DNA from: a candidate division WOR-3 bacterium
GTDB lineage: Bacteria > Hydrothermota > Hydrothermia > Hydrothermales > JAJRUZ01
NCBI GenBank assembly: GCA_039804025.1
Contig: JBDRZP010000006.1
Span: forward strand, 1 to 64,000
Direction of reading: 5' to 3'
DNA length: 64,000 bases
Positions 35,053 through 42,855 of this stretch are shown piece after piece. The first letter of the stretch is position 1; every line of letters starts with the position of its first letter. The position numbers were made by a program, and so were the translations under genes. The notes beneath the pieces were generated by a model. That model did not search any database, was not told the DNA's origin, and worked only from the letters and a program-made list of their open reading frames with translations.

Positions 35053-35772
35053 TTATTTAATTATTATTTTACCCTTTTTTATTTTTGGTAAGGGAAGATA
35101 GTTGCCATCAGAATCAGTAAGAACTATCTTGAAGGGAATTATATCTGAGACCCCCGTATTATTTTTTGAGAAATAAACATTCAAAACTTTTCCTGAACCT
35201 GAAAAAGGAAGAGCACCCCTCTTTTTTGTAACAGCAAAAAATATAGTATCTTGTTTCACAGTGCTGAAAAATAGATCATCCTGACTCCAGAGAGAGCCCT
35301 TCTTTATGCTATCCACTTTTAAAAAAGAATTTTCAAAAAGAATTCTTCCTGAAATCCCAAAAACTTTATTAATGTTATATATTTTAAGAGAAAGATTAAA
35401 ACTCTTATCAGTTTCAAGATAGATGGGCTCAGGAACTAAAATATAATCAGAAGGCACAGGAGTTTTTACATTTAAACTTGTTTCCTTTACACTTGAACCT
35501 TTTACTTTTATCAAATATTTATAGGAAAAATCAGGGTTTAAAAGAGTATCTGTGAAACTTTTTATTAAACCTCTGAAAGAAAATTTCAAAGGTGAATAAG
35601 GTTCCTGGAATCTCACTATAATTACAGAATCAACATAATCAAAATTTTTGATTTCAAGGGAAAGCTCAACATAAAATGGTTTTAAATTTATAACTTTCGC
35701 TATAACTTCTGGCTCTCCCTTCTTACAGAATAAGAAAAATAAAAAAAAGAAAATTATAATATACTTTTTCAT
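35053..35772 (-). CDS. Lipoprotein with cohesin-like domain
   Basis: A 239-residue protein with a hydrophobic leader ending FLFCKK (lipidated Cys near residue 16). A fibronectin-like region (~20-110) comes first. Then a ~125-residue domain shows cohesin features: strand SLKIYNINKVFGISGRILFENSFLKV, the residue pattern KKGSLWSQ, a strand-rich GSGKVLNVYF, and DSDGN...GKIIIK at the end. Cohesins bind dockerins. The gene directly upstream (4-base overlap, same strand) encodes a subtilase carrying a dockerin, so this lipoprotein probably anchors that protease. The domain call is by pattern only. Confidence 0.68.
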   Translation of the reverse strand: MKKYIIIFFFLFFLFCKKGEPEVIAKVINLKPFYVELSLEIKNFDYVDSVIIVRFQEPYSPLKFSFRGLIKSFTDTLLNPDFSYKYLIKVKGSSVKETSLNVKTPVPSDYILVPEPIYLETDKSFNLSLKIYNINKVFGISGRILFENSFLKVDSIKKGSLWSQDDLFFSTVKQDTIFFAVTKKRGALPFSGSGKVLNVYFSKNNTGVSDIIPFKIVLTDSDGNYLPLPKIKKGKIIIK

Positions 35773-37613
35773 TTTACAATCACCCTTTTTTCCTTATCAA
35801 TTTTACCTTCTTTATATAAAATAAAGAAAATACCTTTATAATTATAAGGTATCATATTATTATAATTTATTTTTCTGCCTGAAATATCAAAAATTTTTAT
35901 TTTCTTAAAGTTACCTTCAATTTTCCTTTCAAAAATAACTATTTTACCATCTGACTCTTCATAAGTAATATTCAAAAGCTCAGATAAAAATTTTTTTATT
36001 TCTTTATTATCACTTGTTCTGTAAAGTAAATAAAAGAAATCCCTTTTTTCTTCAATTTCTGGAATAAAAGTTAAAAAGGAATTTAAAAAATAGCTCAAAG
36101 GATGAGTTAGACCAAAATTTTTACCAATTGTCAAAACATCCTGTTCATTTATTACTCCATCACCGTTACAATCGGCAAAAGTAGCCATTCTTGGAATCCA
36201 CTTCTGAGCAGGCTGAGGGGAAAAATTATCCCCAAGGTTCCTTGCAGGTCCTGTTAAACCGAAGTAAATTCCAAGAGGTAAAACATCCATCTCATTCACA
36301 ATTCCATTTGCATCAGCATCTCCTGGATAAACAATGTATTGAGTTTGAGCAGAAAAGGAAACCGCCTTTTGGGCAGAAACTCTTCCAAATCCATAAATTG
36401 TATCATAACCTTTTTCTCCAAGGTCAATTGCTGTTCCGGTTAAAATTCTCCTTAAATCAAGATTTGTTAGATATTGGTCAAGGGAAAGACAAAGGGCTGC
36501 TATTCCAGCTACATGAGGGGAAGCCATTGATGTTCCTTGAAAGAAGAAGTAAGCAAAGGAATCAACACGAGGTTTTCCCTGTGATTCGTAACATGTATTC
36601 TGTAAAACTCCGTCGGCATAGCCATCATTATTTCTATCAACTTTTACATCCCCTCCTGGTGCTACAATATCAAGACCAAAGCCGTATTGAGAATAATAGG
36701 AAAGGGAATCCCTATAATCTGTTGCTCCTACTGCAATACATTCTTTAAAAGCTGCAGGATAAGAAAGTTTTGAAACAGAACTATTGCCTGCAGCTGCTAT
36801 TACTAAAACACCTTGAGTGTAAGCATTTTTTAAAGCAAGATGTATAACACTCATTCCTGTTGAATCTCCAGGTGGTCCTCCAAGACTCATATTTATAATT
36901 TTTGCACCATTCTGAACAGCAAAGGAAATACCATCTGCAATCTGAGAAGCAGTTCCACCCTGAGGACCTAAAACCTGAGCAAGAATAATGGATACGGAAG
37001 GTGCAATTCCCGCAACTCCTATATTGTTATCAGTAGTCTGTGCTATTGTTCCCAAAACATGTGTTCCATGTGGTGAAGACGGGTCAGGATAAGGGTCATT
37101 ATGGTAAAAATCATAAGCAGCTAAAACACTTAAACCCTGTAAATCAGGTGCTATGTGATAATAACCATCAGAACTTATAACCTCATTTTGTTCATAAGAA
37201 GGAATAGGACCATTTCTGTAAGCAAATCCATCATCAAGCACAGCGAGCCTTATTGAGGAACTCCCAAAACCAAAATTCCAGGCTGTTTCCATTCCTATCT
37301 TTTTAAAGTGCCACTGATAAGGATAATAAGGGTCATTGGGTATATAAAAGGGGGTGAGGATTGCATTTTTTGTTACTTTTTTAACACCTTTTAAATTTTT
37401 CAATTTTTCTATTACATTTTCAATATCTTCCTTTTCTGGATCAAATTTAACAACAAAAAAGGGAAGGTATTTACTCACATAAGAAATTTTAAAACCCTTT
37501 TCAGAAATCAGATTTAAAACTTCAGTTTTTAAATCATCTTCACATATTACCACTACTTCATCTTTTTTATAATTTGAACTTAAAAGGAAAAATAAAAAAA
37601 GAAATATTTTCAT
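35769..37613 (-). CDS. Subtilisin-family (S8) serine protease with dockerin and sorting module
   Basis: A 614-residue secreted protease. Signal peptide, inhibitor-like propeptide (~20-105), S8 catalytic domain with the Asp in AVLDDGFAYRNG, the His in SPHGTHVLGT and the Ser in GTSMASPHVAG. Two dockerin-like calcium repeats follow (GDADANGIVNEMDVLPLGIYFG; DCNGDGVINEQDVLTIGKNFG, about 60 residues apart), then a C-terminal FDISGRK...GIFFILY sorting module. The start at 37613 is chosen because a promoter lies directly upstream; the longer frame would read through that promoter. Likely held at the surface by the cohesin-like lipoprotein encoded next. Confidence 0.9.
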   Translation of the reverse strand: MKIFLFLFFLLSSNYKKDEVVVICEDDLKTEVLNLISEKGFKISYVSKYLPFFVVKFDPEKEDIENVIEKLKNLKGVKKVTKNAILTPFYIPNDPYYPYQWHFKKIGMETAWNFGFGSSSIRLAVLDDGFAYRNGPIPSYEQNEVISSDGYYHIAPDLQGLSVLAAYDFYHNDPYPDPSSPHGTHVLGTIAQTTDNNIGVAGIAPSVSIILAQVLGPQGGTASQIADGISFAVQNGAKIINMSLGGPPGDSTGMSVIHLALKNAYTQGVLVIAAAGNSSVSKLSYPAAFKECIAVGATDYRDSLSYYSQYGFGLDIVAPGGDVKVDRNNDGYADGVLQNTCYESQGKPRVDSFAYFFFQGTSMASPHVAGIAALCLSLDQYLTNLDLRRILTGTAIDLGEKGYDTIYGFGRVSAQKAVSFSAQTQYIVYPGDADANGIVNEMDVLPLGIYFGLTGPARNLGDNFSPQPAQKWIPRMATFADCNGDGVINEQDVLTIGKNFGLTHPLSYFLNSFLTFIPEIEEKRDFFYLLYRTSDNKEIKKFLSELLNITYEESDGKIVIFERKIEGNFKKIKIFDISGRKINYNNMIPYNYKGIFFILYKEGKIDKEKRVIVK

Positions 37614-37637
37614 AAAAAAATTATAGTAATTTATAAT
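37609..37637 (+). promoter_or_regulatory. Candidate promoter for rrf2-type regulator
   Basis: TTCATA, 17 bases, TATAAT; start near 37644, eight bases before the ATG at 37652. Its -35 overlaps the start codon of the divergent protease gene. Confidence 0.45.
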
Positions 37638-37648
37638 TAAAAATTCAA
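37620..37648 (-). promoter_or_regulatory. Leaderless-type promoter for subtilase
   Basis: Minus strand TTGAAT, 17 bases, TATAAT. The -10 box ends six bases before the ATG at 37613. It overlaps the divergent promoter for 37652. Confidence 0.6.
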
Positions 37649-37651
37649 AAT

Positions 37652-38065
37652 ATGAGAATAAAAAGGGAAACGGATTATGCGATAAGGATAGTTCTTTATA
37701 TGAGTCAGAATAATAAAAAAATTTATAGTGTAAAGGAAATATCACAAAAAACTCTTATTCCAAAAGAATTCCTTTCAAAGATAATTCAGAAACTTAAAAA
37801 AAATAGAATATTGAAATCAATAAGAGGTATAAAGGGAGGTTATTCATTAATAAAAAAACCGGAGGAAATTTCTCTTCTTGATATTATATTAATTTTTGAA
37901 AAATCTCTTGCAATGAACATCTGCGCAGTAGAAAAAAGATACTGCAATCTTTCAAATATATGCTCAGTACATCCTATATGGATTGAGATAAGAAAATATG
38001 TAGAGAAAAAATTAAAAAAAGAAAATTTTTATAAACTTGCAAAAAGATATAAAAAAATTTTATAA
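37652..38065 (+). CDS. Rrf2-family Fe-S transcriptional regulator
   Basis: A 137-residue Rrf2 protein (IscR/NsrR/RsrR relatives). N-terminal winged helix: TDYAIRIVLYMS, VKEISQKTLIPKEFLSKIIQKLKKNRILKSIRGIKGGY split by the wing. Three cysteines, Cys91, Cys98 and Cys104, are placed to bind an iron-sulfur cluster that senses redox state, NO or O2. It lies before a bd-like oxidase operon and divergent from the subtilase, with overlapping promoters, so it could control both. The mRNA is nearly leaderless (eight bases). Confidence 0.88.
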   Translation: MRIKRETDYAIRIVLYMSQNNKKIYSVKEISQKTLIPKEFLSKIIQKLKKNRILKSIRGIKGGYSLIKKPEEISLLDIILIFEKSLAMNICAVEKRYCNLSNICSVHPIWIEIRKYVEKKLKKENFYKLAKRYKKIL

Positions 38066-38066
38066 T
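38037..38066 (+). promoter_or_regulatory. Promoter for winged-helix / bd-like oxidase operon
   Basis: TTGCAA, 18 bases, TATAAT at the very end of the rrf2-type gene; start near 38073. The leader then holds two hairpins and a GGGAGGG site. Confidence 0.5.
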
Positions 38067-38073
38067 TAAAATA

Positions 38074-38088
38074 GGACTAATTCAGTCC
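38074..38088 (+). other. 5'-terminal leader hairpin
   Basis: GGACT, loop AATTC, AGTCC: a perfect five-pair stem at the predicted transcript start, six bases before the T-arm-like hairpin. Confidence 0.5.
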
Positions 38089-38093
38089 AGTTT

Positions 38094-38110
38094 TAAGGTT
38101 CAAATCCTTA
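38094..38110 (+). other. T-arm-like hairpin 6
   Basis: TAAGG, loop TTCAAAT, CCTTA: a perfect five-pair stem upstream of the GGGAGGG ribosome site of the winged-helix gene. Confidence 0.65.
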
Positions 38111-38128
38111 ATTTAAAGGGAGGGAAAT

Positions 38129-38299
38129 ATGGAAGAAAAAATCTTAGAAATTCTAAAAAAAGAGGGAAAACCAATGAGACCTTCTGATATTGCAAAAAAA
38201 ATAGGAATGGACCAGAAAGAAGTTACAAAAATTTTATCAAAACTGAAAAAGGAAGGAAAAGTTATAATACCAAAAAGGTGCTATTATTCTGTAAAATGA
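38129..38299 (+). CDS. Small winged-helix DNA-binding protein (56 residues)
   Basis: The 56 residues form a compact winged helix: ILEILKKEGKPMRPSDIAK, then MDQKEVTKILSKLKKEGKV, then a wing with KRCYYSVK. Similar tiny MarR/DsrD-like proteins are common near redox genes. GGGAGGG precedes the ATG. It lies between the Rrf2 regulator and the oxidase genes, and has a single cysteine in the wing. Confidence 0.75.
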   Translation: MEEKILEILKKEGKPMRPSDIAKKIGMDQKEVTKILSKLKKEGKVIIPKRCYYSVK

Positions 38300-38320
38300 A
38301 TTAGAATAAGGAGGGTCAAT

Positions 38321-39637
38321 ATGTATCCAATATTTTATTTACCACAGATAACCTCTGGGTGGCTTATAGCAATATTAGCTACCTTTCATATTTTACCCTC
38401 TCATCTTTCTACTTCTGCTATGTGGTTTAATGTTTATATGGAATGGAAGGCTTACAAGGAAAACAGGGAAGAACTTCTTGAATTTGTTAAAAAATTTGCC
38501 CTTTTACTAATTGTTTTTGCCTATATTTTTGGTTCTCTTTCAGGTGTTGGAATATGGTTTGCCACAATGGTCGCCTCACCAAGGGGAATTTCAAGCATAA
38601 TACATAATTATGTTTGGGGTTGGGCTACAGAATGGGTGTTTTTTATAATTGAAGTTCTTGGAATATTTATCTATTACTATACCTTTGGAAAAGTTGATAA
38701 GAAAACCCATCTTTTAATAGGGCTTATCTTTGCAATCGGGTCCTGGACGACCATGGCTATAATTGTGGGTATTCTCTCCTTTATGATTTCAACAGGTAAA
38801 TGGAACTTAAATGGAAACTTCTTTTACGGATTTTTCAATCCCAACTACTTTCCTCACTTTTTATTAAGAACAGTATTAATGTTTTCCATAACAGCACTTT
38901 ATGCAATATTTATAACTAATTTTGTAAAAAATGAAAATGTTAAAAATGAGGTAATTAAAAAGGCTTCATTACTCGGTATTTTGAGTATACTTATCTCCAT
39001 TCCCTTTTTATATTTATATTTAAAATCTTTACCATCTCACTCAAAAGAAATATATCCCCTTCTTGTTACAAAGGGTCTTAAAATGGGTTTTGTTATACCT
39101 TTAATTATTGTTTTTTTATATTTTGTTTTAAACAACTTTACTACACTTCTCTCAAAATTCATACCTTCTCTTTTAATGATAATAATTTTATTTGGAGGTA
39201 TATTTGCAGGTGAAAGGATAAGGGAAATATTGAGAAAACCCTATATAATTCCGGGATTTATATATTCAAACTGTATTATAGGTTTTGACCATAAAGTAAA
39301 AGGAGTTGAAAGTGATGTATCAAAAATAAATGGAAAGGGAATTCTTGAAATCTATCCTTTTACACCTCCTGAAATGAAAAATATTGATGAAAAAAATATT
39401 TTAAAAGCAGGAAAATTAATAGCACTTATTGAATGTTCTTCATGCCATTCCTTAGAAAATAAAGGAGTAAGACCTTTAAAAGAAATGATAGAGAGAATAG
39501 GTTTTGAGGATGTGGAAGGTATAATGGAGTTTCTTGATTTAATGGGTGAAAATTATAAATATATGCCACCATTTTTTGGTAGTGAAATAGAAAAAAGAGC
39601 TCTTGCTGAATATTTAATATCTTTAAAAGGGAGGTAA
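38321..39637 (+). CDS. Cytochrome bd-like oxidase subunit I with fused cytochrome c domain
   Basis: A 438-residue CydA-type protein. About nine membrane helices carry His23 and His28 in helix I, a Glu pair in TEWVFFIIEV, and a His in NPNYFPHFLLRT matching the b558-ligand region. It is shorter than E. coli CydA (522) and no Q-loop is seen. The last ~80 residues are soluble with CSSCH (~residue 370) and a Met in YKYMPPFF, a class I cytochrome c. This fits the bd superfamily branches that take electrons from cytochrome c or another donor rather than quinol. GGAGGG precedes the ATG. Confidence 0.82.
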   Translation: MYPIFYLPQITSGWLIAILATFHILPSHLSTSAMWFNVYMEWKAYKENREELLEFVKKFALLLIVFAYIFGSLSGVGIWFATMVASPRGISSIIHNYVWGWATEWVFFIIEVLGIFIYYYTFGKVDKKTHLLIGLIFAIGSWTTMAIIVGILSFMISTGKWNLNGNFFYGFFNPNYFPHFLLRTVLMFSITALYAIFITNFVKNENVKNEVIKKASLLGILSILISIPFLYLYLKSLPSHSKEIYPLLVTKGLKMGFVIPLIIVFLYFVLNNFTTLLSKFIPSLLMIIILFGGIFAGERIREILRKPYIIPGFIYSNCIIGFDHKVKGVESDVSKINGKGILEIYPFTPPEMKNIDEKNILKAGKLIALIECSSCHSLENKGVRPLKEMIERIGFEDVEGIMEFLDLMGENYKYMPPFFGSEIEKRALAEYLISLKGR

Positions 39638-39640
39638 AAA

Positions 39641-40852
39641 ATGGAAGTTAAAAATATAATTAAAATTTTACAGGACCAAATGGGAGTACCCTTTTTCCCT
39701 CTTTTATTCCAATTCCTTATGGTTTTAACCTTTACTCTTCATATATTTTTTGTAAATTTAACAATCGGAACACTTTTAATTTCTCTTTATTTATCATTTA
39801 AAAGAGATGAATTCAGCAAAAGGCTATCATCCTCTTTAATTAAAATGACACCAATCTCTATTTCACTTGCGATACTTTTTGGTATAGCACCCCTTCTTTT
39901 TGTTCAGGTAATATACGATGTTTTCTTTTATACAGCAAGCACTCTTCTTGGAGTTTATGTGACACTATTTATATTCTCAATGATGATTGCTTACACTTCA
40001 GTATATATCGGATATTACAATAAGGAAAAAAGAGAAGGTATTTTTAAATTTTTTGTCCTTTTATCTCTTTTACTCTTTTTGTTCTCTGGTTTTATAATTC
40101 ATTCATTGAGCTATTTATCCCTATTACCTGATAAATGGATGTCTCTTTATACATCACTTTCACCTGTTAATACCTCAGGTCTTAACTTAAAGTATTTCCA
40201 AATTTCAAGATTTTTGCATTTTATAATACCTTCTTTAATTCAGACTGGAATTATCATAATGCTTTATTCGGATTACTTTAAAAATAGAGAGGATTTTGAA
40301 AAAACTTATCTTGAATGGTCTTATAAATTTGGCTCTAAAATTGCTTTATTATTTTTGATTATACAGATTTTAATTGGAATATGGTTTTTATTAGAAGTTC
40401 CCTTTGAGTTTAAATTTTTCTTAAATCCCTTTCTTATTATAGGAATCATATTTTCTCTTGTTCTCTTTTATTTCCTTTATGTAAGTTCAAAAAAGGTTTA
40501 TGCATTTCCCAAAATCATTTTACTTTTATCACTTATTACAATTTTTTTCATGAGTTATGGAAGGGAAATTTTGAGAATGAATTATCTTTCTCAGTATGAT
40601 TACTCAATTTTTAACTATAAGATAAATTTAGACCTGGGAAGCACTCTCCTATTTTTACTCACATTTATTATGGGTCTTGTAGTTATTTCCTTTCTTATTT
40701 ACATCTCCTTCAAGGCAGGAAAAATCAAAGGTATCTATACTTCTAATGAAAAGGAAATAAAGTGGGGGAAAATAAGTATTTTCCTTATGATTTTCTGGCT
40801 CCTTGTGATAGTTTTCTTGGGAATTATAATAACAATAAAAAATATATCATAG
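39641..40852 (+). CDS. Second CydA-like membrane subunit of bd-like oxidase
   Basis: A 403-residue protein with about nine or ten membrane helices and no soluble domain. Its opening (LHIFFVNLTIGTLLISLYL) parallels subunit I (FHILPSHLSTSAMWFNVYM), and both end their core with a similar R-E-I-L-R motif, so it looks like a CydA paralogue instead of a CydB. Paired CydA-like subunits are known in the bd superfamily (CydAA' types). It follows subunit I by three bases with GGGAGG upstream. Confidence 0.7.
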   Translation: MEVKNIIKILQDQMGVPFFPLLFQFLMVLTFTLHIFFVNLTIGTLLISLYLSFKRDEFSKRLSSSLIKMTPISISLAILFGIAPLLFVQVIYDVFFYTASTLLGVYVTLFIFSMMIAYTSVYIGYYNKEKREGIFKFFVLLSLLLFLFSGFIIHSLSYLSLLPDKWMSLYTSLSPVNTSGLNLKYFQISRFLHFIIPSLIQTGIIIMLYSDYFKNREDFEKTYLEWSYKFGSKIALLFLIIQILIGIWFLLEVPFEFKFFLNPFLIIGIIFSLVLFYFLYVSSKKVYAFPKIILLLSLITIFFMSYGREILRMNYLSQYDYSIFNYKINLDLGSTLLFLLTFIMGLVVISFLIYISFKAGKIKGIYTSNEKEIKWGKISIFLMIFWLLVIVFLGIIITIKNIS

Positions 40853-40886
40853 GTTAAGGAAACTGAATTATAATTTAATTTAACCT
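40851..40886 (+). other. Hairpin after bd-like oxidase operon
   Basis: AGGTTAA and TTAACCT pair over a 22-base AT-rich loop starting in the stop codon. No strong T-tract follows, so a terminator role is weak. Confidence 0.3.
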
Positions 40887-40888
40887 GT

Positions 40889-40918
40889 TTGTTTGTTGGA
40901 GATACTTACATTTAAAAT
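40889..40918 (+). promoter_or_regulatory. Leaderless-type promoter for 40924-42792
   Basis: TTGTTT, 18 bases, TAAAAT; the -10 box ends five bases before the ATG at 40924. Confidence 0.45.
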
Positions 40919-40923
40919 AATAA

Positions 40924-42792
40924 ATGATTACATTTTTGATTTTATTAAATTTTATCTTCCCTGAAGAGAGATATTTTTTAAAGGTTTCAAAAGAACTTAA
41001 CATTTCTTTAAATGAAATATCAATTGAAAAAGAAGGTTTTGAAATTTATGGATATGGTAAATACAGATTAAAAATTTTTGATAATTTAATTTTCTCACCA
41101 TTGAAGATACCTACTTATATAAAAATAATTTCAGAAGGAATACTTGAAAATTGTGACTCCCTATGGTCTTTAACATACTTTGGATTTGCAAGAATCGATG
41201 AAGGAGTAAGGAGAGGATTAATTGAAAGACCACATAAATTTTTAATGGATTCTCTAAAAGAGATTAATCTAAGTAAATATATTAATAACATTTTAAAGCA
41301 AATTGGTATTAAAGAGGAGCTTACAGTTTCTGATGAGAATTTGTTAAAGGGTTTAATATTAATTTTTAAGGGAATAAAAATTTATTTAAATGAAATAGAT
41401 GAATTCACAAAAAATATAGAAAAAGAAGATATAAAGAAAATAATTAAAGGTTTTGAAGAAGAAGGTGAAGATGGTCTTTCAAATCCTCATATTGAAAAAA
41501 TTATTGAAAGTTTAGATTTTAAAATAATCTCAAAACTTTCAAGTGATATAAGTTTTTTCATTCAAAAAGGGCTTTTATTCTTAAAAAATTCAAAATTTGA
41601 AAATACCTTTGAGTTAAATTCAAATTACGGGAAGGTAGTTATAGGGAAAAAAGAAAATGATATTTATAACTCTCCTCCTTACCTTTTAATAATAGATCCT
41701 GATGGAAATGATGAATACCTAAATTCTTCAATTACAGATAAAGATTATCCCTTGAGTATTTTGATTGATTTAAATGGTAAAGATAAATATAGAGGAAGAA
41801 ATGGTGCGGGTTTATGTGGAACTTCAATATTAATTGATTTAAAAGGGGATGACGAATATTCTGGCGAAAAAATTAGTATTGGAACAGGTTTATTTGGATA
41901 CGGAATAGTTTTAGATTTTGAGGGAAATGATAAATATTTTTGTGATGCCTATGGAGAAGGTGCAGGTTTATTTGGAGCAGGTATTTTATGTGATTTAAAA
42001 GGCGATGATTACTATGAAGGGTTTCAGGGTATTCAGGGATTTGGATTTGTTAAGGGATGTGGTTTATTAATCGATAAAGAGGGCAATGATTTTTATATTG
42101 CAAGGGATGATACGGTAAAGTATCCCTCCCCTCAGAGTGATAAACACAATGTATCTCTTGCTCAGGGTATGGGATTTGGAATAAGGGCTGACTTCACTGA
42201 TGGTCACTCCCTTGCAGGAGGTGCAGGTTTTTTGATTGATGGAAATGGTGATGATAAATATTTTTCAGGAGTCTTTGGACAGGGTTGCGGATACTGGATG
42301 GGTTCAGGTTTTTTAATAGATTTTAATGGTAATGATGAATATAATGGTATATGGTATACACAGGGATCTTCAGCCCATTTTGCTATTGGCACACTTTTAG
42401 ATTTAAACGGAAATGATAAATATAAAACAGAGATGAATATGGGTATTGGAGCAGGACATGATTTTTCTCTTGGATATTTAGTGGATTATAAAGGTAATGA
42501 TTTATATGAAGCGCCTAATTTAAGTTTAGGAGCAGGTAATGCAAATGGAATTGGAATATTTATTGATTATGAAGGAATTGATGAGTATAAAACAAAGGGA
42601 GGAATAACACTTGGAAGAGCAAATATTGATACAGGGAAAATACCTTCCTTAAGAAATTATATAAAATGCATAGGAATATTTATAGATGGAAAAGGAAAAG
42701 ATAAATATTATGAAAAATTTGCAGGAAATAAGAAAATATGGAAACATAAGAAAAAAATTGATTCAGAAATAAATATTGGAGTTGATTTCTAG
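40924..42792 (+). CDS. Exported protein with about twelve D-x-x-G-N-D-x-Y repeats
   Basis: The 622 residues start with a short leader. A helical region (~20-240) is followed by about twelve repeats of 23-27 residues (~250-600). Each has the core I-x-I/L-D-x-x-G-N/D-D-x-Y preceded by a glycine-rich G-x-G-x-x-x-G turn. One unit (~405-425) has a longer insert. The regular glycine and paired aspartates suggest a beta-helix or roll stabilised by calcium, as in RTX-like proteins, but the motif differs from the RTX nonapeptide. I do not recognise an enzyme. It follows the oxidase operon from its own leaderless promoter; no C-terminal sorting module is seen. Confidence 0.75.
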   Translation: MITFLILLNFIFPEERYFLKVSKELNISLNEISIEKEGFEIYGYGKYRLKIFDNLIFSPLKIPTYIKIISEGILENCDSLWSLTYFGFARIDEGVRRGLIERPHKFLMDSLKEINLSKYINNILKQIGIKEELTVSDENLLKGLILIFKGIKIYLNEIDEFTKNIEKEDIKKIIKGFEEEGEDGLSNPHIEKIIESLDFKIISKLSSDISFFIQKGLLFLKNSKFENTFELNSNYGKVVIGKKENDIYNSPPYLLIIDPDGNDEYLNSSITDKDYPLSILIDLNGKDKYRGRNGAGLCGTSILIDLKGDDEYSGEKISIGTGLFGYGIVLDFEGNDKYFCDAYGEGAGLFGAGILCDLKGDDYYEGFQGIQGFGFVKGCGLLIDKEGNDFYIARDDTVKYPSPQSDKHNVSLAQGMGFGIRADFTDGHSLAGGAGFLIDGNGDDKYFSGVFGQGCGYWMGSGFLIDFNGNDEYNGIWYTQGSSAHFAIGTLLDLNGNDKYKTEMNMGIGAGHDFSLGYLVDYKGNDLYEAPNLSLGAGNANGIGIFIDYEGIDEYKTKGGITLGRANIDTGKIPSLRNYIKCIGIFIDGKGKDKYYEKFAGNKKIWKHKKKIDSEINIGVDF

Positions 42793-42820
42793 AAAATAAA
42801 ATTAAACTAATTATAAATTT

Positions 42821-42849
42821 TTGAAATAATTAAAATTTAAGGTTAAAAT
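42821..42849 (+). promoter_or_regulatory. Leaderless promoter for ispH
   Basis: TTGAAA, 17 bases, TAAAAT. The -10 box ends six bases before the ATG, so transcription should start at or within a base of the start codon. Confidence 0.6.
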
Positions 42850-42855
42850 ATACCT

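Noticed and set aside
36191-36748. 185-codon frame opposite the subtilase catalytic domain
   Set aside because: Composition (Gln/His/Leu-rich) is typical of antisense, and the protease motifs on the other strand are unambiguous.
38074-38110. Degenerate tRNA gene
   Set aside because: The two stems resemble tRNA arms, but there is no acceptor or anticodon stem, and the region has a promoter and ribosome site for the next gene.
41690-42720. CRISPR array or tandem DNA repeat
   Set aside because: The periodicity is in the protein; the underlying DNA units diverge at third positions and are not direct DNA repeats. No CRISPR array was seen anywhere in the window.
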